Source: Antennarius striatus (Eukaryota > Chordata > Actinopteri > Lophiiformes > Antennariidae). From it: a stretch of DNA of 64,000 nucleotides. Numbering within the stretch: the stretch's first letter is position 1; the number at the start of each line of letters is the position of its first letter. Of this stretch, positions 16,741-31,300 are shown piece after piece. The stretch spans positions 8,238,501-8,302,500 of the forward strand of contig NC_090795.1 of the NCBI RefSeq assembly GCF_040054535.1, read 5' to 3'. The position numbers and the translations under genes are program-made. The notes under the pieces were generated by a model. The model was not told the DNA's origin. It saw only the letters and a program-made list of their open reading frames with translations, and ran no database searches.

Positions 16741-19402
16741 GTTTTCTGCAATGATTGTATTTAAAGTATTAACAAGATATTTATTCACTGAAGTTCTTGT
16801 TTTTTATATGTAAACAAATAAGATATATATTTTAATTGTGATTTTGTTATATTTGCTGCTCAACTCGTCTGTTCCTTCAGACCAAAATAGTCTGATTGTC
16901 CAATGTCCAGTGTCTGTGCTGATGTCTGAACTCCTCATGTCAGATATTGATCGCAAAGTGTCAATCCATTTGTTTGATTCTCAGGTTTTGCTTTCAGTAA
17001 AACAGTGCCTTTTGCAAAACTCCACATCCTGTATATCAAAGGCTGAGAGGGAGAACAGAAAATATCCTGGGGTCACATCTGATTCCTAATAAAAGGAAGG
17101 TTGACTTTGGCCCCATCTGTTCATGTCTACACAAATGAGCAGACAACTGCTGCTTTCAGGGGACCCTGGTTTATATTTTATCCAATGAAACCATTGACCT
17201 CAGAGGGAGACTCAAGGAACTCAGCGGAATGCCACAAAGAGAAAAAGAGAGATTTGTCATCACCAAGCACACAGATTAAGTAAAAACTGAGCAAGGAACA
17301 ACAATCTGAAAAAGTCATTAATTTCTGGCTGTGCAACTCAGATATTTTGTTTAGATGTTGATGAAGAAAAACGGATTTGGTAAGCAGTTGAGACAAACAA
17401 AATCAAACATGTTGTGTGGCAATTTAAAAAAAACAAACATTTTTCACCAGCTGAGATTGCAGAATATGGTTCTGGGTGAGCATGCATCAAAGCCTTATGT
17501 ATGGGATGTAACACTTTATTAAGAGTTTATTAACAGTTCATAATCAAAGAAATGAATGAACAAGCAAGAATAGAATGTGTGAACAGTATTTTTCTCTAAT
17601 GCACTTTGCCAGGTAGAAATCCAATGCCTCCCATTTTCATGTTAAACGCTGCACAGCAGTACGTTGTCAAACCATTTCCTGAACTTCATAGATGCTTAAT
17701 CAACACAGCGAGCCCTAACAAACCACCACACTCCCTGGAACCAAAAGGAAGAGTTTTCAACAGTGTACATGGGGAAAATGATTCTCTCTGGGTGAATGCC
17801 AGACCTAGAGCCAAACAGATGATTGGCAGACATTTGAAAGTCACATCAGTGGCTTTTAAAAGTAGATTGTATTTTGGAAAAAGTATTTTTGGAAAGGAAC
17901 AACTCCATATTTGGACCATATTTCCATCATTTGTATTCTCACACAGCAATGTACATGTTCTTGGAGATGAAATTCCTCATTTCAAATTTGTTCAAAAATA
18001 TTTTTGATTAGTGGAAGTGCTACAGAAACTACAGAAATTTTTGTCTCAACTTTCCTTCCTTTATAGTATACTATTATCCTTCTATTGAATCAATTCTTTT
18101 CATCTAAATTAATAACATTATATTCCCCCACTGAGGAACAATCAGCAAAACGGGAGCAAGAAAACAGGAATGTTCAAACATATCCTACTTATATTATCAA
18201 CCAGTGCCAATTCTTACTGAGGGCACGGTGACGCATGTGTAAGCTCATCTGACGGTGCACCACTTTTCATAATAACACACATAAACTACTGACCTGTCAA
18301 ACTCTTATTGCTAAAACAATTTCATCCCTCTCAAGTGTGAAGGGGTGGGCAAATGTTTATTAACAGAGAAGATGGAGACTTCATACGGACCACTGCAGGG
18401 TGATAGATTGTGAGTATGAGATTCAGGGAGTCACTTTTCAAAATGTGCAAGCAGCTGTTCAGTAGTGGAGTGAGGCATGAGAAAGAGATTGAGTTAATAC
18501 AATTCTGAAAGAATGGGATAAATGTTGAATGTGTGGGAGCTCATTGGTTTACTGATGAATGTTGAGCAGCTGTAGAAAAGCTCTATTCTTCTTTCTTTGT
18601 CTCTGAACTGCCTATTTCCACCTTGAAATGGTTGAAAACAGCTTCTGTGTGCCTGGAAGGAAAGGATTCATTCTAATCTATTGTATTTTCCTTTTTGTCT
18701 CATTGCTTGTTGGAAGTATAGCAACTGTATTTGTTTTGGTCTGCTTTCAATTCCACCATCGGAAATGCAGCATGTGCTCACTCCAAGCCCTACTGTGTCC
18801 TCAAGGATCCCCAAAATCCACCGCCGCCAGGGCAGTGAGGACACCATGATTGTTAAATCCCAGTACAGAAAAATGTTCCTGTTCCGTATAGAATAATTAT
18901 GCACCTAATTATCCAAGCATAAACAGCTTAGCTGAAAATGACTATAGATGGGTTTCCAGAGGTGGAGAGTTCCAGCATGTGTCGTGTTTTACTACATGCA
19001 TGTGCTTGTCTTGGCAGGAAAGATTAAATGAGACCCTCAACAGAGTTCAGTCTTTGCCAAGCAAAATTCCCTCTTTCACCAGTGCTTGTGTTTTCAGCTG
19101 CTAAAGGCTTAAAGATCATTGTCATTACCGTATCTGCACAAAAATGACAAATTGCCTTAGCAAAATAATCTTAATTCTACCTCCCCACCCACTGGTTTAC
19201 TTGAGTCTTTGACCATAGGACACACCCTTCATCAGGAGAAACACTTTGCTCAGTGGTCAAACTGATCTTGACCTTGGAAACGGCCATTGATGGCACAATC
19301 CCGTCTTAAGGTGAACCTGCTTTCTATCAGAGCTTCTGACCATTAGTCCAAAACATACTTCATTTGTTAAAAATGTGCAAATATTTGGAAATTCCAAACT
19401 TT
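16741..19402. other. pi15-crispld1 spacer, left part
   Basis: No gene recognised. A 133-codon frame at 17606-18007 (+) and shorter frames at 18628-18904 were read and show no known family or splice context. Confidence 0.5.
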
Positions 19403-19782
19403 ACATTTACATGAAGGGCGGCACGGTGGCGCAGTGGTTAGCGCTGCTGCCTCACAACGCGGCGGACCCGGGTTTGAGTCCCGCTCTGTGCGGAGTTTGC
19501 ATGTTCTCCCCGTGTCTGCGTGGGTTCTCTCTGGGTTCTCCGGCTTCCTCCCACCTCCAAAATCATGCGCTTCAGGTTGATTGGCCGTTCCAAATTGTAG
19601 GAATGAGTGTGTGTGTGCATGGTTTTATGTCTTTGTATGTGGCTCCACGGTGCACTGGCGTCATGCCTGGAGTGTTCCCCGCCTCACGCCCTATGCCTCC
19701 GAGATAGGCTCCGGCTCCCCGTGACCCGCTGCGGCGGATATAGCGGTGGTAATCTGAAGATGACTGACTGACATTTACATGA
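19403..19782 (+). mobile_element. SINE-like retroposon with perfect 12-bp target-site duplication
   Basis: The 12-mer ACATTTACATGA at 19403-19414 is repeated exactly at 19771-19782 and brackets an element of about 356 bp (19415-19770). The head has an A-box-like TGGCGCAGTGG (19427-19437) and a B-box-like GGTTTGAGTC (19471-19480), as in tRNA-derived SINEs. It is followed by a body widely dispersed in teleosts and a short TGAC-repeat tail. Direct duplication, a repeat tail and RNA polymerase III-type boxes together indicate LINE-driven retroposition. Similar heads are sometimes filed under other repeat classes, so the family name is left open. Confidence 0.88.
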
Positions 19783-22700
19783 TGTGGGTGAAGATTAAAA
19801 CCCCCACAACATGTCAATAAGTGGACTATGTGTTGAGAATTTCTTTGTCAGATAATGGCATTTTACCTGTATGACCGATGACCATTGCCACGTCATGTCT
19901 AATCCATACATTTGAACTACATTTGATAGAAATTGCCTCAGATGTACATCTGCATTGGAATCATCGTATAACTTTTCTTGGACACATGTTACTGTATTCA
20001 TGTATCTCACATGAGGGTTGGTCAGACAGGAGCATTTTGACACATATGCTTCTCAGAGACAAATGTCAGCTGCTAGAAGCACGTTTTGGGATCACTTCAA
20101 ATGTTGGCATGTACATGTTAAGACCTTGTTGCTACCATAAATCTCTCAGGGCAACAGAGTTAACTGCAGGCCATGATTTTACTCAATTCTGTTGGCAATG
20201 GATGCTCAGACTTCAAACAAGGAGAAAAAAGTAAATTATTTCAGGTACACAAATCGTTTGTGGTGCCCCAGTTGTCTATTTATGCACATTTATTTGGGAT
20301 ATTGCCACCTGAACCCGCAGGGAGATGTTCCATGTCTCACAGCGGTTCATGGTTAAATTAATACATACCCCCTATGACAGCAATACAAGTAGACTCTGTT
20401 AATGTTTCATGAAATGACACATCACTTCAGTTTTAATTCGTTGGTTTATGTTATGGTCACTTTTCTCGTCTAGTGACTTTTCCTTTGCGAAATAAGCTTC
20501 TCACATGGTCTAGTAAAAAATACATAAACCATATCTGGCATTCCTTGGGTATCCCATTTGATGACAAAGGACAGAGACTGGTTTTCAGTCATAAAGGTGT
20601 ATAGTCTACAGTCGCTTCATATGTGGCTTTAAAAGTAATGACATGTTCTTGATCCAACACGTCAGACACTAGCTCTGTCTTCCTCCACCACAACGGCTGC
20701 TAGAAGTAAAGCTCAGTGTGTCTAATCCTGAGACAGACTGGATGTGACCCTCCTGGTGAAGTCTGAGGACACAAAGTGAGGTGAAGATTGTTCTATTTCG
20801 GTGACTCCTACTGCAGTCTTGTTTTGGATGTGGCCACATTTATGTCCTTGCAGGACCTAGCAGGGACTTCAGATGAGCGACATTCTGCAGCTATGAGAGA
20901 TGTGGGCCAAAATCAATGTCCTCTCAGAAGCACAATGCAGGGAAAACACCGCGTAATCAGATGGGCTGTCCTCCTTTATCTAAACTCCCCTTCATACTTG
21001 TAGTCAGGAAGTCAACAGAGACAATGGTGTTCATACCAGTACAGAGCACACTGACCTACTAGTTCTGATGTATTGTAGCCTTGTGAAATTATTCAGATAT
21101 AATTTTTTTTTTTTTTTTTTTACAAAAAACCAAAGTAAATCCCACAAATCAAATAAAAAAAAGAAGTATGAGCTTAAGATTTTCTGGGAAAAAATGTTAA
21201 TTGACATTACATTAAACTGCATTTGGCATGAATCTGAAATTTCTTGGCTTTAATTGGATTGCACAACAAACACAAATAGGAGACATCAAAGACAGAGAAG
21301 ACCAATATGCCAGCACCTGGTGTCTTTAAAAAAAATTAAGAATAAATATTTGAGTCTTCCAAAACTCTTGCAAAATATCACCAAGAGGTGACATTGTTGT
21401 TAACTACTTTTTTTTGGTCATCGTCTCCAGCCTGATCGCCAGAGAGGCACAATAACTAAAAGCTAAACACTGACACCTGGTGGTCAGTTGACTCATGTAA
21501 CGTGAATTTTTTTCCGCCTGTGCATTGAAAATGACTGACATTCACAAATTGAATAGTAACGTATATTGTCTATACATTTTGAGCTTACGCAACACTTTGA
21601 ATCTTCAGGTAAATTCATTATGTCTAATGTTTGTGTACACATTAAGCATATGAGGAGACATTTGGCGGATGTCATGGTTACACAACCTCAGAAAATGTAT
21701 GAACACATGCAAAGAACATTAACAGATTAAATAAAGGACATTCACATGGGAATAATGGAATGTTTAAAATTGTGAAATTTTAGGTAACTAATAGATCTGA
21801 AATTTTTTTTGCCCCATGCACAGTAAACTCACGTCACTCTTATTTTCAATTTGTCATTGTATTCTCCATTTTTATTATAACTCTATTATTTATTTCTATT
21901 TACTGTATATATCCAATCTCCATGTGTGTATTTGCTTTTTTTAAATTTGTTCCTAATATTGATTTTTATAGTGGTCCTTTGACTCTTTAGAAATGGATAA
22001 CAGGTGTGATTCCAACCAGCAATTTGTGTTATATTATTTGTTGGGTGCATTCATCCCCTTGAATGTGCCTCACTCTGCCTGTGAACAAACGCCATCCAAA
22101 CTTAAAACTTTGTATTGAGTGATCACAGATGCAGTGGCATTCCTTCACCACAGGGGGGTGGAGGCAGACAGATCAAGTTAAATTGGCTTGAGGTAGATAT
22201 CTGAGGCAGCTGTCTGCAGAACACTGCTGATAATGCCACACAAGCAATGATGTAGAAGGTCTGCCAAATGACCTTGATGCTTTTTACTCCCATTTTCACA
22301 CCGACACGGTTCCAATGCTCTGACCTCAATTCAGCTCAACCACAACCATTAGGGAGCAATGCACCAGATAACAAGTGTTCTTTAAGAGTGTTTGTGTGGT
22401 TTTCTGTCGGGCCCACAGGCTGTAGTTGTGTGTAGAGGTTGAGGGGTCTGCTGGGGCTGATGCATGGTGCTGGGTTGGGGGGATTCTCACATGCTGAATA
22501 GAGGAGGAGGAATGGAGCATCTGGACCCGTTGCCTAACAGTGGATGTGTGGATGAGACAGAAAAAGGCAAAGGAGGGAAAAACAGCAGGATGAGAGAGAG
22601 AAAGATAAACACCAAGCGCAGGAATAGAAGACGAATATGTGTGAGAGGATAGAGGGAGACTTTGTGTGCACATGCCAGACAGAAACTCAGAGACAAGGTC

Positions 22701-24380
22701 TGATGTGAGAGAAAGGAAAAATGTAAAATATTAAGGGAGCCGGCAGAAAACACAAAAAGGAGATGATACAACTGCTAACACAAGAAAGTCAAACATGAAA
22801 TAATTTATATTGCTTTACCACAGGCAGAAATAGTATATATTTACTGGCACAAACTGTAATAAACATTAATCAGAGAATATTTCGTCTGTTATAGATGGCT
22901 TGACCCAAATACCACACTGTAAATCATAGAAATCCGTGAGCTGTTTGCAAATATTTCCTTATCCAAACAATTTCATTTTTATAGTTGAGGTCAGAGATGT
23001 CCACTTAGAGCCAATCTGAGAATACTTCAACCTTAACTGAAGTCAGTCGTAGTCTAAACCTATAAAATTATGTTTAAAGTGTGTTTAAAATAATTACATG
23101 TTTCATATTTGTGTTTTTATTATGAAGACATGTGCACATGCACACGTGCACTGTGTCACTCCTTGGCTGCCTCACCCTCTCACTCTCCTAAGTGTCAAGC
23201 AGAGACACATGCACATTCTTTTCCTCTCCTTCACACACACGTCTAAATGTGGTGCAATATTAATTCTGCAGCAGAAGAATGAGTGTGGGGCTTCCCTTCT
23301 GGGAGCTGTGGGCAAAACGAGAGTGTTGCTATTTCAGCTGTGGTGTAAAGGGGGTGGGGGTCGAGCTGGACCACAGAGAGAGGGCCGCTGCTGGAAGTGT
23401 AGCCAAGGCCTATGCTACTGACCCAGAGAGCAGTCAGTAAACCCTGGGTTTATGGATGCTCAGAACGTGGTGGGTCCTCGGTGTGAGAGGACTGGTGTCA
23501 TATTTTATACATGTATTGAGGTTATACAGTAGAAATCTATGTGTCTGTCTGTCTGTTTGTCATCTAGAGGTATAGTTTCATTGCATGTCTTCTTCTGTTA
23601 GTTACACATGAGTCAGAAATCTGACTTGGATTAATATTACAAAGCTGAAGTATTGCTGCAGTCAGAACCAATCCAGTCAATTCATGAAAAACCTGATGAG
23701 CAAGGGGGGAAAAAAAAACATGAAAACATCAGGGAGTCATGGCAACAAGATGATTAACCAATAAAGACGAAAAAAAAAATCACTGGTGGCATAAGGTTGG
23801 TTTGGCTATCGTTCAGTTTATTATGTTTGTCATGTAAAATAGGAATGATTCTCTCTCCCTCAATGGAAACTAAGTCTGCACAGGGGGTAAACACACAGAT
23901 GCCCAATGAATAGCTACTGTTTCCACATGTGCCGCAGTTACCAGTGAAAATGACCAGATGACAAAAGACAAAACCTGCTTGTTTCCATCATGGAATTTGC
24001 ACTGTGTTGCAGCGGGAGGGGAAACAGTGACAAGTTCAGGAATTGGAATTAACAGAGAGTTGGTTTGTGTTTAAATCCCCCTAAGGAGTCATCTGTGAAC
24101 AGTTAGACTAAAGAGAATGGGGCCACTTTTGCTTCTAGGAACCACAGAGGAGATAGATTTGACTTAAATCAATGTGTTTTTTCCTCCAACGCCAGGGAAC
24201 ACCAGTAACGCCAGTCAAAGTCCTTTATGTGCGTTTCACTGTTCTGAGGTTAACTACAGGACTTATGCTTATTTACTGTTTTAAGTGTAATTCATTTAAC
24301 CTATTTTTACGTGTTGTAAATTAATGTCTTCTTCAGAATCTCTGAATATCAATGAAGACTTTTTTTTTTTTTTAATTATA
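19783..24380. other. pi15-crispld1 spacer, right part
   Basis: No coding exon recognised. It contains homopolymer runs (T run at 21103-21121) and purine-rich or pyrimidine-rich stretches (about 22500-22760) that create long but meaningless frames. Confidence 0.5.
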
Positions 24381-24769
24381 CTGAACGCACGCTCCATTAC
24401 GCGCGCACGGAGAGGTCTCAGCGTGGACTGTCGGTCCACCCTTCTTGGAGAGGCGTGTTCAGGGGCGGCACACTCGAAGCGCGTTCAACTTGAGGATAAA
24501 ACATGCATAGGTGATACTTAACCGGCTGTAGTGTAAGAATCCCATAAGAAGAAGGAGGCGTTCAGCCGGGAATGATGACAGCGGAGTTCAGCCGCCACGC
24601 GTCGCGCTTCTGATTTTTGTCAAAGCTGATCCACCTGAGCTCTGCAACTCACGTTCAAGGCGCTTTATTTCCTCTTTTTTTTCTTTTCTTTTTTCTGTGG
24701 CTGGAGTTTGCTCTCAGTCACATCTGTACCAGGAGGTCAGGAAGTGGGCTGCATTCCAAGTCACTAAAG
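24381..24769 (+). promoter_or_regulatory. crispld1: crispld1 promoter and probable noncoding first exon
   Basis: A locally GC- and CpG-richer stretch (GCGCGC, ACGCGTCGCG and others) in AT-rich surroundings. It ends in a strong donor, AAAG|GTAAAT, at 24769/24770. A matching acceptor, CATTGCAG, lies at 25244-25251, just before the exon with the start codon. The most likely model is an untranslated first exon ending at 24769; its start is not resolvable and no TATA box was identified. Confidence 0.55.
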
Positions 24770-25251
24770 GTAAATTATTTCTAAAGTCTGTATTAAATCA
24801 CAACACCCCATTTATGTTTCTGTATTCACAACAGTGCGTTTTCGATTTGTTTAATCAGCTGCTGTCAGCATGGCACTATGGAAACAAAATGAAAGTGTAT
24901 GCATGCATGTAGTGTTGTAGATGGATTGGCAGCATTAAACATCATTCTGTGCAATTGAAGTAGTGTACATGTACGCCTGCTGTATTTCTTAATGTGATTT
25001 AAAATGTAGTGTGCATTTTAAACAGTTGGTAATCTGTCACCACATTTTGTTATTTAGGAAATAAAAGCAGTTCAGTGCTATTTTGTTAATCCATCAGTCT
25101 AACATCTAGCCCATGGTGAATCTCACAATGTTACCCACAGCACTACTTCAGTGTCTGCAAGCCAGTGTACTATCCTCACAAAGTTCTGCATTGATCTAAG
25201 TTATCAGGCAAGTTTGATCCTTCCGGTAATCCTGTTTTGCTTACATTGCAG

Positions 25252-25354
25252 AAACGGAGTGTCTTTCTGTGCTGGTGCACTCCTAGTCTCACCCCAGTGG
25301 TCCTACCTGAGTTTGAAAGGATCAGCACCAGCACAATATCCTGCAAGTACCAGG
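25252..25354 (+). other. crispld1: crispld1 5' UTR part of the start-codon exon
   Basis: Lies between the acceptor at 25251 and the ATG at 25355. The reading frame is open upstream, but the only upstream in-frame ATG (25151) lies before the acceptor. Confidence 0.6.
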
Positions 25355-28300
25355 ATGAAACACCAATCTCTGCATTGGCTGAGGGGCGTGTCCCTGCTCC
25401 TGCTGATCCAGAAGGCCACCTCCATGGTGATGCTTCCAAACTCCACTGGATGGGAGCAGATTTTGGACAAGTATCTGGATGAGGAGGGGGACTGGTGGGA
25501 GGCCAAACATAGGGGGAAGAGGGCTATAACCGACAGCGATGCTCAGCTCATCCTGGACCTTCATAACAAGTTGAGAGGCCAGGTTTATCCTCCTGCTTCC
25601 AACATGGAGTACATGGTAGGTGGATGGAACTTTCCAAAAAGAAGTGAAAACACACAATTTTTGTTTGTTAAAAGACTTTTACCCTACGCTGAACTCCCTA
25701 AGAGTTGATCACACTTGTGGTCCACAGGGCTTAGCAAAGTGACCCAGTCACCAGACCGGCTGGCACTTGTCCCACTTGGCTCACGCATGGGCGGCACGCA
25801 CCATCTAAATACCTTCACACATGAGCTCCCTGATACACACGAACACACAAGTATGCGCCCATGTGACGATTGTTTTGCCAATAGAAAAGAATTCCACTGA
25901 CTTGCCAATGATCATATTACTATTGTGTTTTTTTTCTCTTGTCCTTAAAGATTTGTTTGACTATTCTTTAGGAATTTAGTGAGCATGCTGTGCCAGATTA
26001 ATTTTCACCATGCAATTAGAAGCCAGAGCGCAGCACCAGGGCTTGTTTTACCAGCTGTCCAGCCCCACTAAACACACACGTACATGAAAGTCTGGACTTT
26101 ACGAATCAAGAACTTTTTCCAGATTAACTAAATGGGCAGGTACTGCTTGACTGCCACAGAACATTGCCACAAACAGCATTTATGATGTAACAATCGATAT
26201 CGTTTGCAGAAACTAATGGTGTGTTATCATCATTTTTATCCACCTAAAAGGCTGCAGAACAACAGGCAGCATTGTACTCTGGTAAAAGCAAATATACAAT
26301 TCCTGCTGGGGGCAGTTGGTGGACTGTGTAATTGTATAATTGAGAGGTTAGAACTGAGGACCGCTTGAGTGAGTGCATACATGTATGTAGAAAATAAAGA
26401 AAAAAAAGCCCTGGTCTTCCCGGTAAGGTTCTGGTTGAGGTACTCTAAATGCTGAGCCAGCAGTGCTCAGCTCCTTTCTACTGTCTCCTGTTACAGTTGG
26501 CTGTTTTATTTTAGCTCCAGGGTCACCCAGGGGTGAAATATGGAGAGAAATGCAACTAAAGGACGTGAGGTTAAAGGGAAAGAGGGTGAAAGCAGGCAAA
26601 GAATATAACAGGTAAATAAAAATAGAGATGCGTGGATGATAAAGAGATTTGCACTTGGAAAGGAGAAGCAGTAATGGTTGGAGGGGACAGAAAATAGCAA
26701 ATGTGTCAAAGTCAAAATAATTGAAACGAACATGAGGCATGTGAATACGGGTGAGGTAAGGTGAAATTAGAAAAGAAAGAAGGATGCATGTGTAAGGAGT
26801 ACAATAGCTCCACACTGAAATCTGTATCTGTCAGTGTTTTTGAGGCATAAAGTCTTCAGGTCACATTTTAGGTGGAATTTTTGGTGATTTATTTTTGTGC
26901 TTTATTTTGAAAGAGGATCCCTATTCCTCAGGTTTTTTCTTCTGTCTGTGTTGAACTGCTGTCACCTTTCAGAAACCTCACAGCTTCAATGTACTGGAAG
27001 ACATGCTCCCATGCTCTACCGACACTTTCATGCATGCAGATCCATGCACACGCTCAAATATCCATGTGTGTATTCGTAGCCATTCGCCCATCAACTCTGT
27101 TACTGTCTGCTATTGTTTGAAGCTGTAACCTGCCTGACCCTCTGTGGCAGTCATCACAGAGACACAGAGATAGCATCAATTCAAATCCCCTTCTCTCTTT
27201 TCCCTTCATCTGTTTCCTTTTCTTGCCCTCTTTCTCTGCTCCTTTTCCCTTATCCCTGTGGCTCCGTTCCCATTCTGTCATTATCCGACACAGAGGCCCA
27301 AAAAATTCCTGGGTAAGCATTCACACTCTTCAGCGATCCAGAAAGCTTCAATGTACATTCAGTAGGCTGGCAGCGGTTCTGCCTCTCACTCAAATGTTGA
27401 CCCACAGGTATAAACAGACAAGTGTTAGTGTTTGAAAAGCTAAAAAACACACAGGTGACATCATGGTGGGAAGGCCCACCTGCCTTGATGTTAAACAGGG
27501 CCATGCCGGACTGCACTTGTGTCTGAGATGGCGATGATATTAACGCTGTATTGATATTTTGCTGGGAGTTTCAGTCACTTTAATTCATTGTTTTGCTTTG
27601 AAAATGTGCTTTGATTATATGAATGTGAGCAGGAATGTGCAGCAGTATTTACACAGCTTCCCTATGAGGAAAAATTGACTCACATTCATAAAATTGAATG
27701 ACTTCATTTGCAGAGTGATTGTTGGACTCCAGTGGCAAAATATTAGTATTGAAACATCCTTTATTCCAGCAGTTTCACCTGCAGATTACCTCAGATCTAA
27801 CTGGCCAACTGGGAGGTTGAATCTTTCCAGTGTGTCTTTGGCTTTTCCCCTGGTTTGGCCAGCTGGCTACACCCAGAAAACCTCCAAAGGGAGGGGAGGC
27901 TCTCTGGTTTGTCCAGATGTAAGAGCAGTAGCTGAATAGCATATGAAAAAATGTTGGCCCTTTCAAATTACCTACTCTGGCTCCAAAATCAAAATTACAA
28001 TCCGGTGAAGCAAGAAACAAAACAAAACCCAAAACACTCAAATAAAACAAAAAAACAAAACAAAACAATATTTCAAACTAGCAGAGATGCCATCCTAATT
28101 TTACAAAGCTGGAGAGTCCACAAACTTCACCTGTGCCGACTCAATCCATTCTAAGAATGTCACACGCAGGAAAGACAAACAGGGCGTACCCTTGTGGGAA
28201 TTCAGTGCCCACATTGAACCTGCATGGTGTTGTGCCAAAAATATACTTCTTGTTCCAAATGCACTGACAGTGAATGGCTCACAAAAGCACCTTCCTTGAA

Positions 28301-31300
28301 ATGCCTCAGGGGACAGAGTAACCAACTTTGCATAGAAGTTGTAGATCAAATTAATAATTTCAGATCTCACAATTATATGTTATGTTAATAAGGATGGCGA
28401 CTCACACCCTGAGGCGAGGCAGTTCTTATTTTCTTCACTTGTTGTCTCATCGTCATTCCTGGAAACATTTACTGGTTACACAATAAAGGTGCTTCAATAT
28501 GGACATGTTTTCCGTAGATCAACTTCCAAATGTATCGTTCAGCGCCTTTTCTAGAAAGCCTTTTGTTTAAGAATTCCTCAGAATCTTGCTTTCTGTGGCT
28601 GACTCTCCTACCTAATTTAAATGGGAGGACTTATCCAGACTGTACAACAGTTCTCTGGAAGAAGTTATATTGTTTTTATAGTTAATACGCTGCTGTTTTA
28701 TGGCTGCTTATTGTTCATGTGAATTTTATTAACATTTTTGTAGCATTATAACGTAAAGGGAAGCCAGACTAAATCAAAATATCAAGATTAACCTGAATTT
28801 ATCTGTCTGGCCTGCTGCAAGACGATAGGACATTTATTGATTGACAACTATGATCAGCACCAGGACCTCTGATGTGAGCTCCATCACCTCCTCTGTCCAC
28901 TCTGTGAGGTTTCTTAATTACCTCATCTACTTTTTCCTCAACTTCACTTTCTGTCATTCCCATATTTTTCCTTACCTTTTTGCAGTATTTCTCTCCATGC
29001 GCTATTGATTATGCACAGGAAATCCAAACTTGCAAACCCTCTGGAATGTAACCAGATGACCAAGGAAGAGAGAGAAAAAAAACAAAACCCAGCCTCAAAT
29101 GAAGTGTTAAACGAAATACACAATGCTGTATGCACAGTGCTGAAAGATTTTAGCAAGGGAGGTGTTTTCCTTTATGGGCCCCAGCAAGAGTTTGGCCAGC
29201 ATGGATGGTGGAGTGTGATGGGGGTCTTGGTTACAAGATCTTCCCTGCTGGGCTGACTGCAAACAACCGCAGCTTGACAGGCTGGCTGCACTCTGCACTC
29301 AGTTCAGCAACTGAAACATATCTGTGTTGTCACCATATTCTAATTCTGTTGTCTCAGCAAATTTGAGGACAGTGGGTTCAGGGTGGTGCATTTACTTATT
29401 ATTATCATTTAAGACTTGCATCAAGATCATCACAAATCATGTCTCAATGAAAGAAAACATAAGCAACCACATTTCCCTACAAGGCATTTTAGCCAGAGTT
29501 CTGGTGAGTTTTGGTCTTGAACCCATTTGTAGTTTCAAACTTTATCGTTTTGTGACTCTTAACAAGCTATTATTGGCCAAAAATATCAAACTCACCCAGC
29601 TGAAGTACAGAATGTCCTATTTTTTGTGGTTTACTGATCTTTTTGCAAGTACGTCACCTCAATGCAGCATGCTTTAGTGCTTATCAGAGCAGACATTGAT
29701 TATTTTTTTCTGAGGAAGTTGAAAGCGGAAATGACTTAGATAAAGATCAAGGTTATAAGTAAATGGCTTCCGTCGTCATTCTTTCACTACAGATGATGAC
29801 CAGGCTTAAATATTCAGTGTTTGTGTTGCAGCTTTGTGAGTTATCACACCGGCAAAAGGGAAAACCAGGAATTAAAAAACCGATATGAAAATACTTGCTT
29901 TATTTACATTTTGCAGCCATAAGAGGCTTTCAATTGAGTCCTGTTGTAGTCCTGACTCTGTCTGTCATTATTTGTCTTTAGTGTAAGATAGTCCACAGGC
30001 TGCAACAGATGATGTTGCTGTAATACTGTTACACTCATTTAGCCGGTCTAGAGATAAGTGAATACAAGCTCCACATCACCATCCGTTTATTTGTTCCATA
30101 TGTAACATTTGTACAAGGTTTTGTGTCATAATCTTCCTGAAAGCATACTGTGCAATCACAGCAGGTTCTGCCAGTATTACCTGGGTGGCACTGATTTAAA
30201 AAAATACATCCCCTCAGCAGCCAAAGAATTCCCAGAAAGAGCTGCAGAAACTGCTCAGAGTTAAGACTTAATTTGCGGCACTGCCAGACATCCTGTTGTT
30301 AGGGAGGTGTGTGTTTCGGGAATAATGCAGAGAACAGCAGTTGTTTCTGGTAGGCCTGAAAGTGGGTGACAGGTGATGTAGTGGGAAGGTGGTGGAAGTG
30401 GGAGTTATTTGAGTGTCTGTTATTAGATGGGATTTCAGTGAGTGTAAGCAATGCCTTCCAGGCCCCAGAGTGTGAAATGTGAAAATTTATGACACCTCCA
30501 CTGGTATGCTAATCATTTCTACATACACATGTAAACTAATTGGCCTGTTACATTAGATGTCTCACACTGAAGGTGAAAGTAAAGGTGTTCAATTGGAGGG
30601 ACATACAGTGTCCTTCAGAGGAAGTTCAACTGGTGTTATCCTAACATTTTTTATAGTAGAAGTAGGTCAGCCGAGAGGAAGGACGCTCTTTGCATTCCCC
30701 AAAAAACCAAGAATGGGAATATGATCCCTTAGTATCCAACCAAAGCCAAACTTAACTGAGAGGGCATCTCAGAGAGCGGTATGGTGAAACAAAAGCGTGC
30801 ACCCAGACATCACCAGAGACATATGGAAGGCATTACTTAAGGAAAAACAGCTTTTTCGACTAGCACCCTATTGTAAGGGAAAACAAATCTGGGGAAAGTC
30901 AGCTGAGCAGCAATCAGAAAGTCCAAGAGCTCTTTATTCATCAGCGACAGCACATCAGCATAGTTAGTGTGGAGATTTGATGATTAATTTGTCTCCACCA
31001 CGTCTCATGTCACAACTATGAGAGCTCAAAGTCACTCTGAGGCAGTGCTGCTGTATGACGCAATATTGCCATTTTATGGTCGATTAGTGGCAATCCTGTG
31101 TGTTGCAGTGGATCAGTTTATACCAACTTCTTCTACCTCTGAAATGTAATCCAGAAAAGTACTTCACACTGCTCTCATCTCCTGTACAGGTGTGGGATAC
31201 GGAGTTGGAGCGTACTGCAGAGGAGTGGGCTGAGACCTGTCTGTGGGAGCACGGGCCCGCCGGTTTACTCCCGCAGATCGGACAGAACCTAGGAGCACAC

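Noticed and set aside
17606..18007. 133-codon + strand frame
   Set aside because: No recognisable family or exon partners, and an overlapping open frame on the other strand.
18628..18849. 73-codon frame with a membrane-like hydrophobic run
   Set aside because: Short, T-rich DNA gives such runs by chance; no family match recognised.
19415..19520. A functional tRNA gene at the head of the SINE-like element
   Set aside because: Boxes A and B are present but the sequence does not fold as a full tRNA and continues into the dispersed repeat body.
25151..25354. Upstream in-frame extension of the crispld1 first coding exon
   Set aside because: It begins before a strong splice acceptor at 25251 and would displace the signal peptide.
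26348..26815. 155-codon minus-strand frame
   Set aside because: Comes from a purine-rich + strand with few stops in the complement; hydrophobic and low in complexity with no domain.
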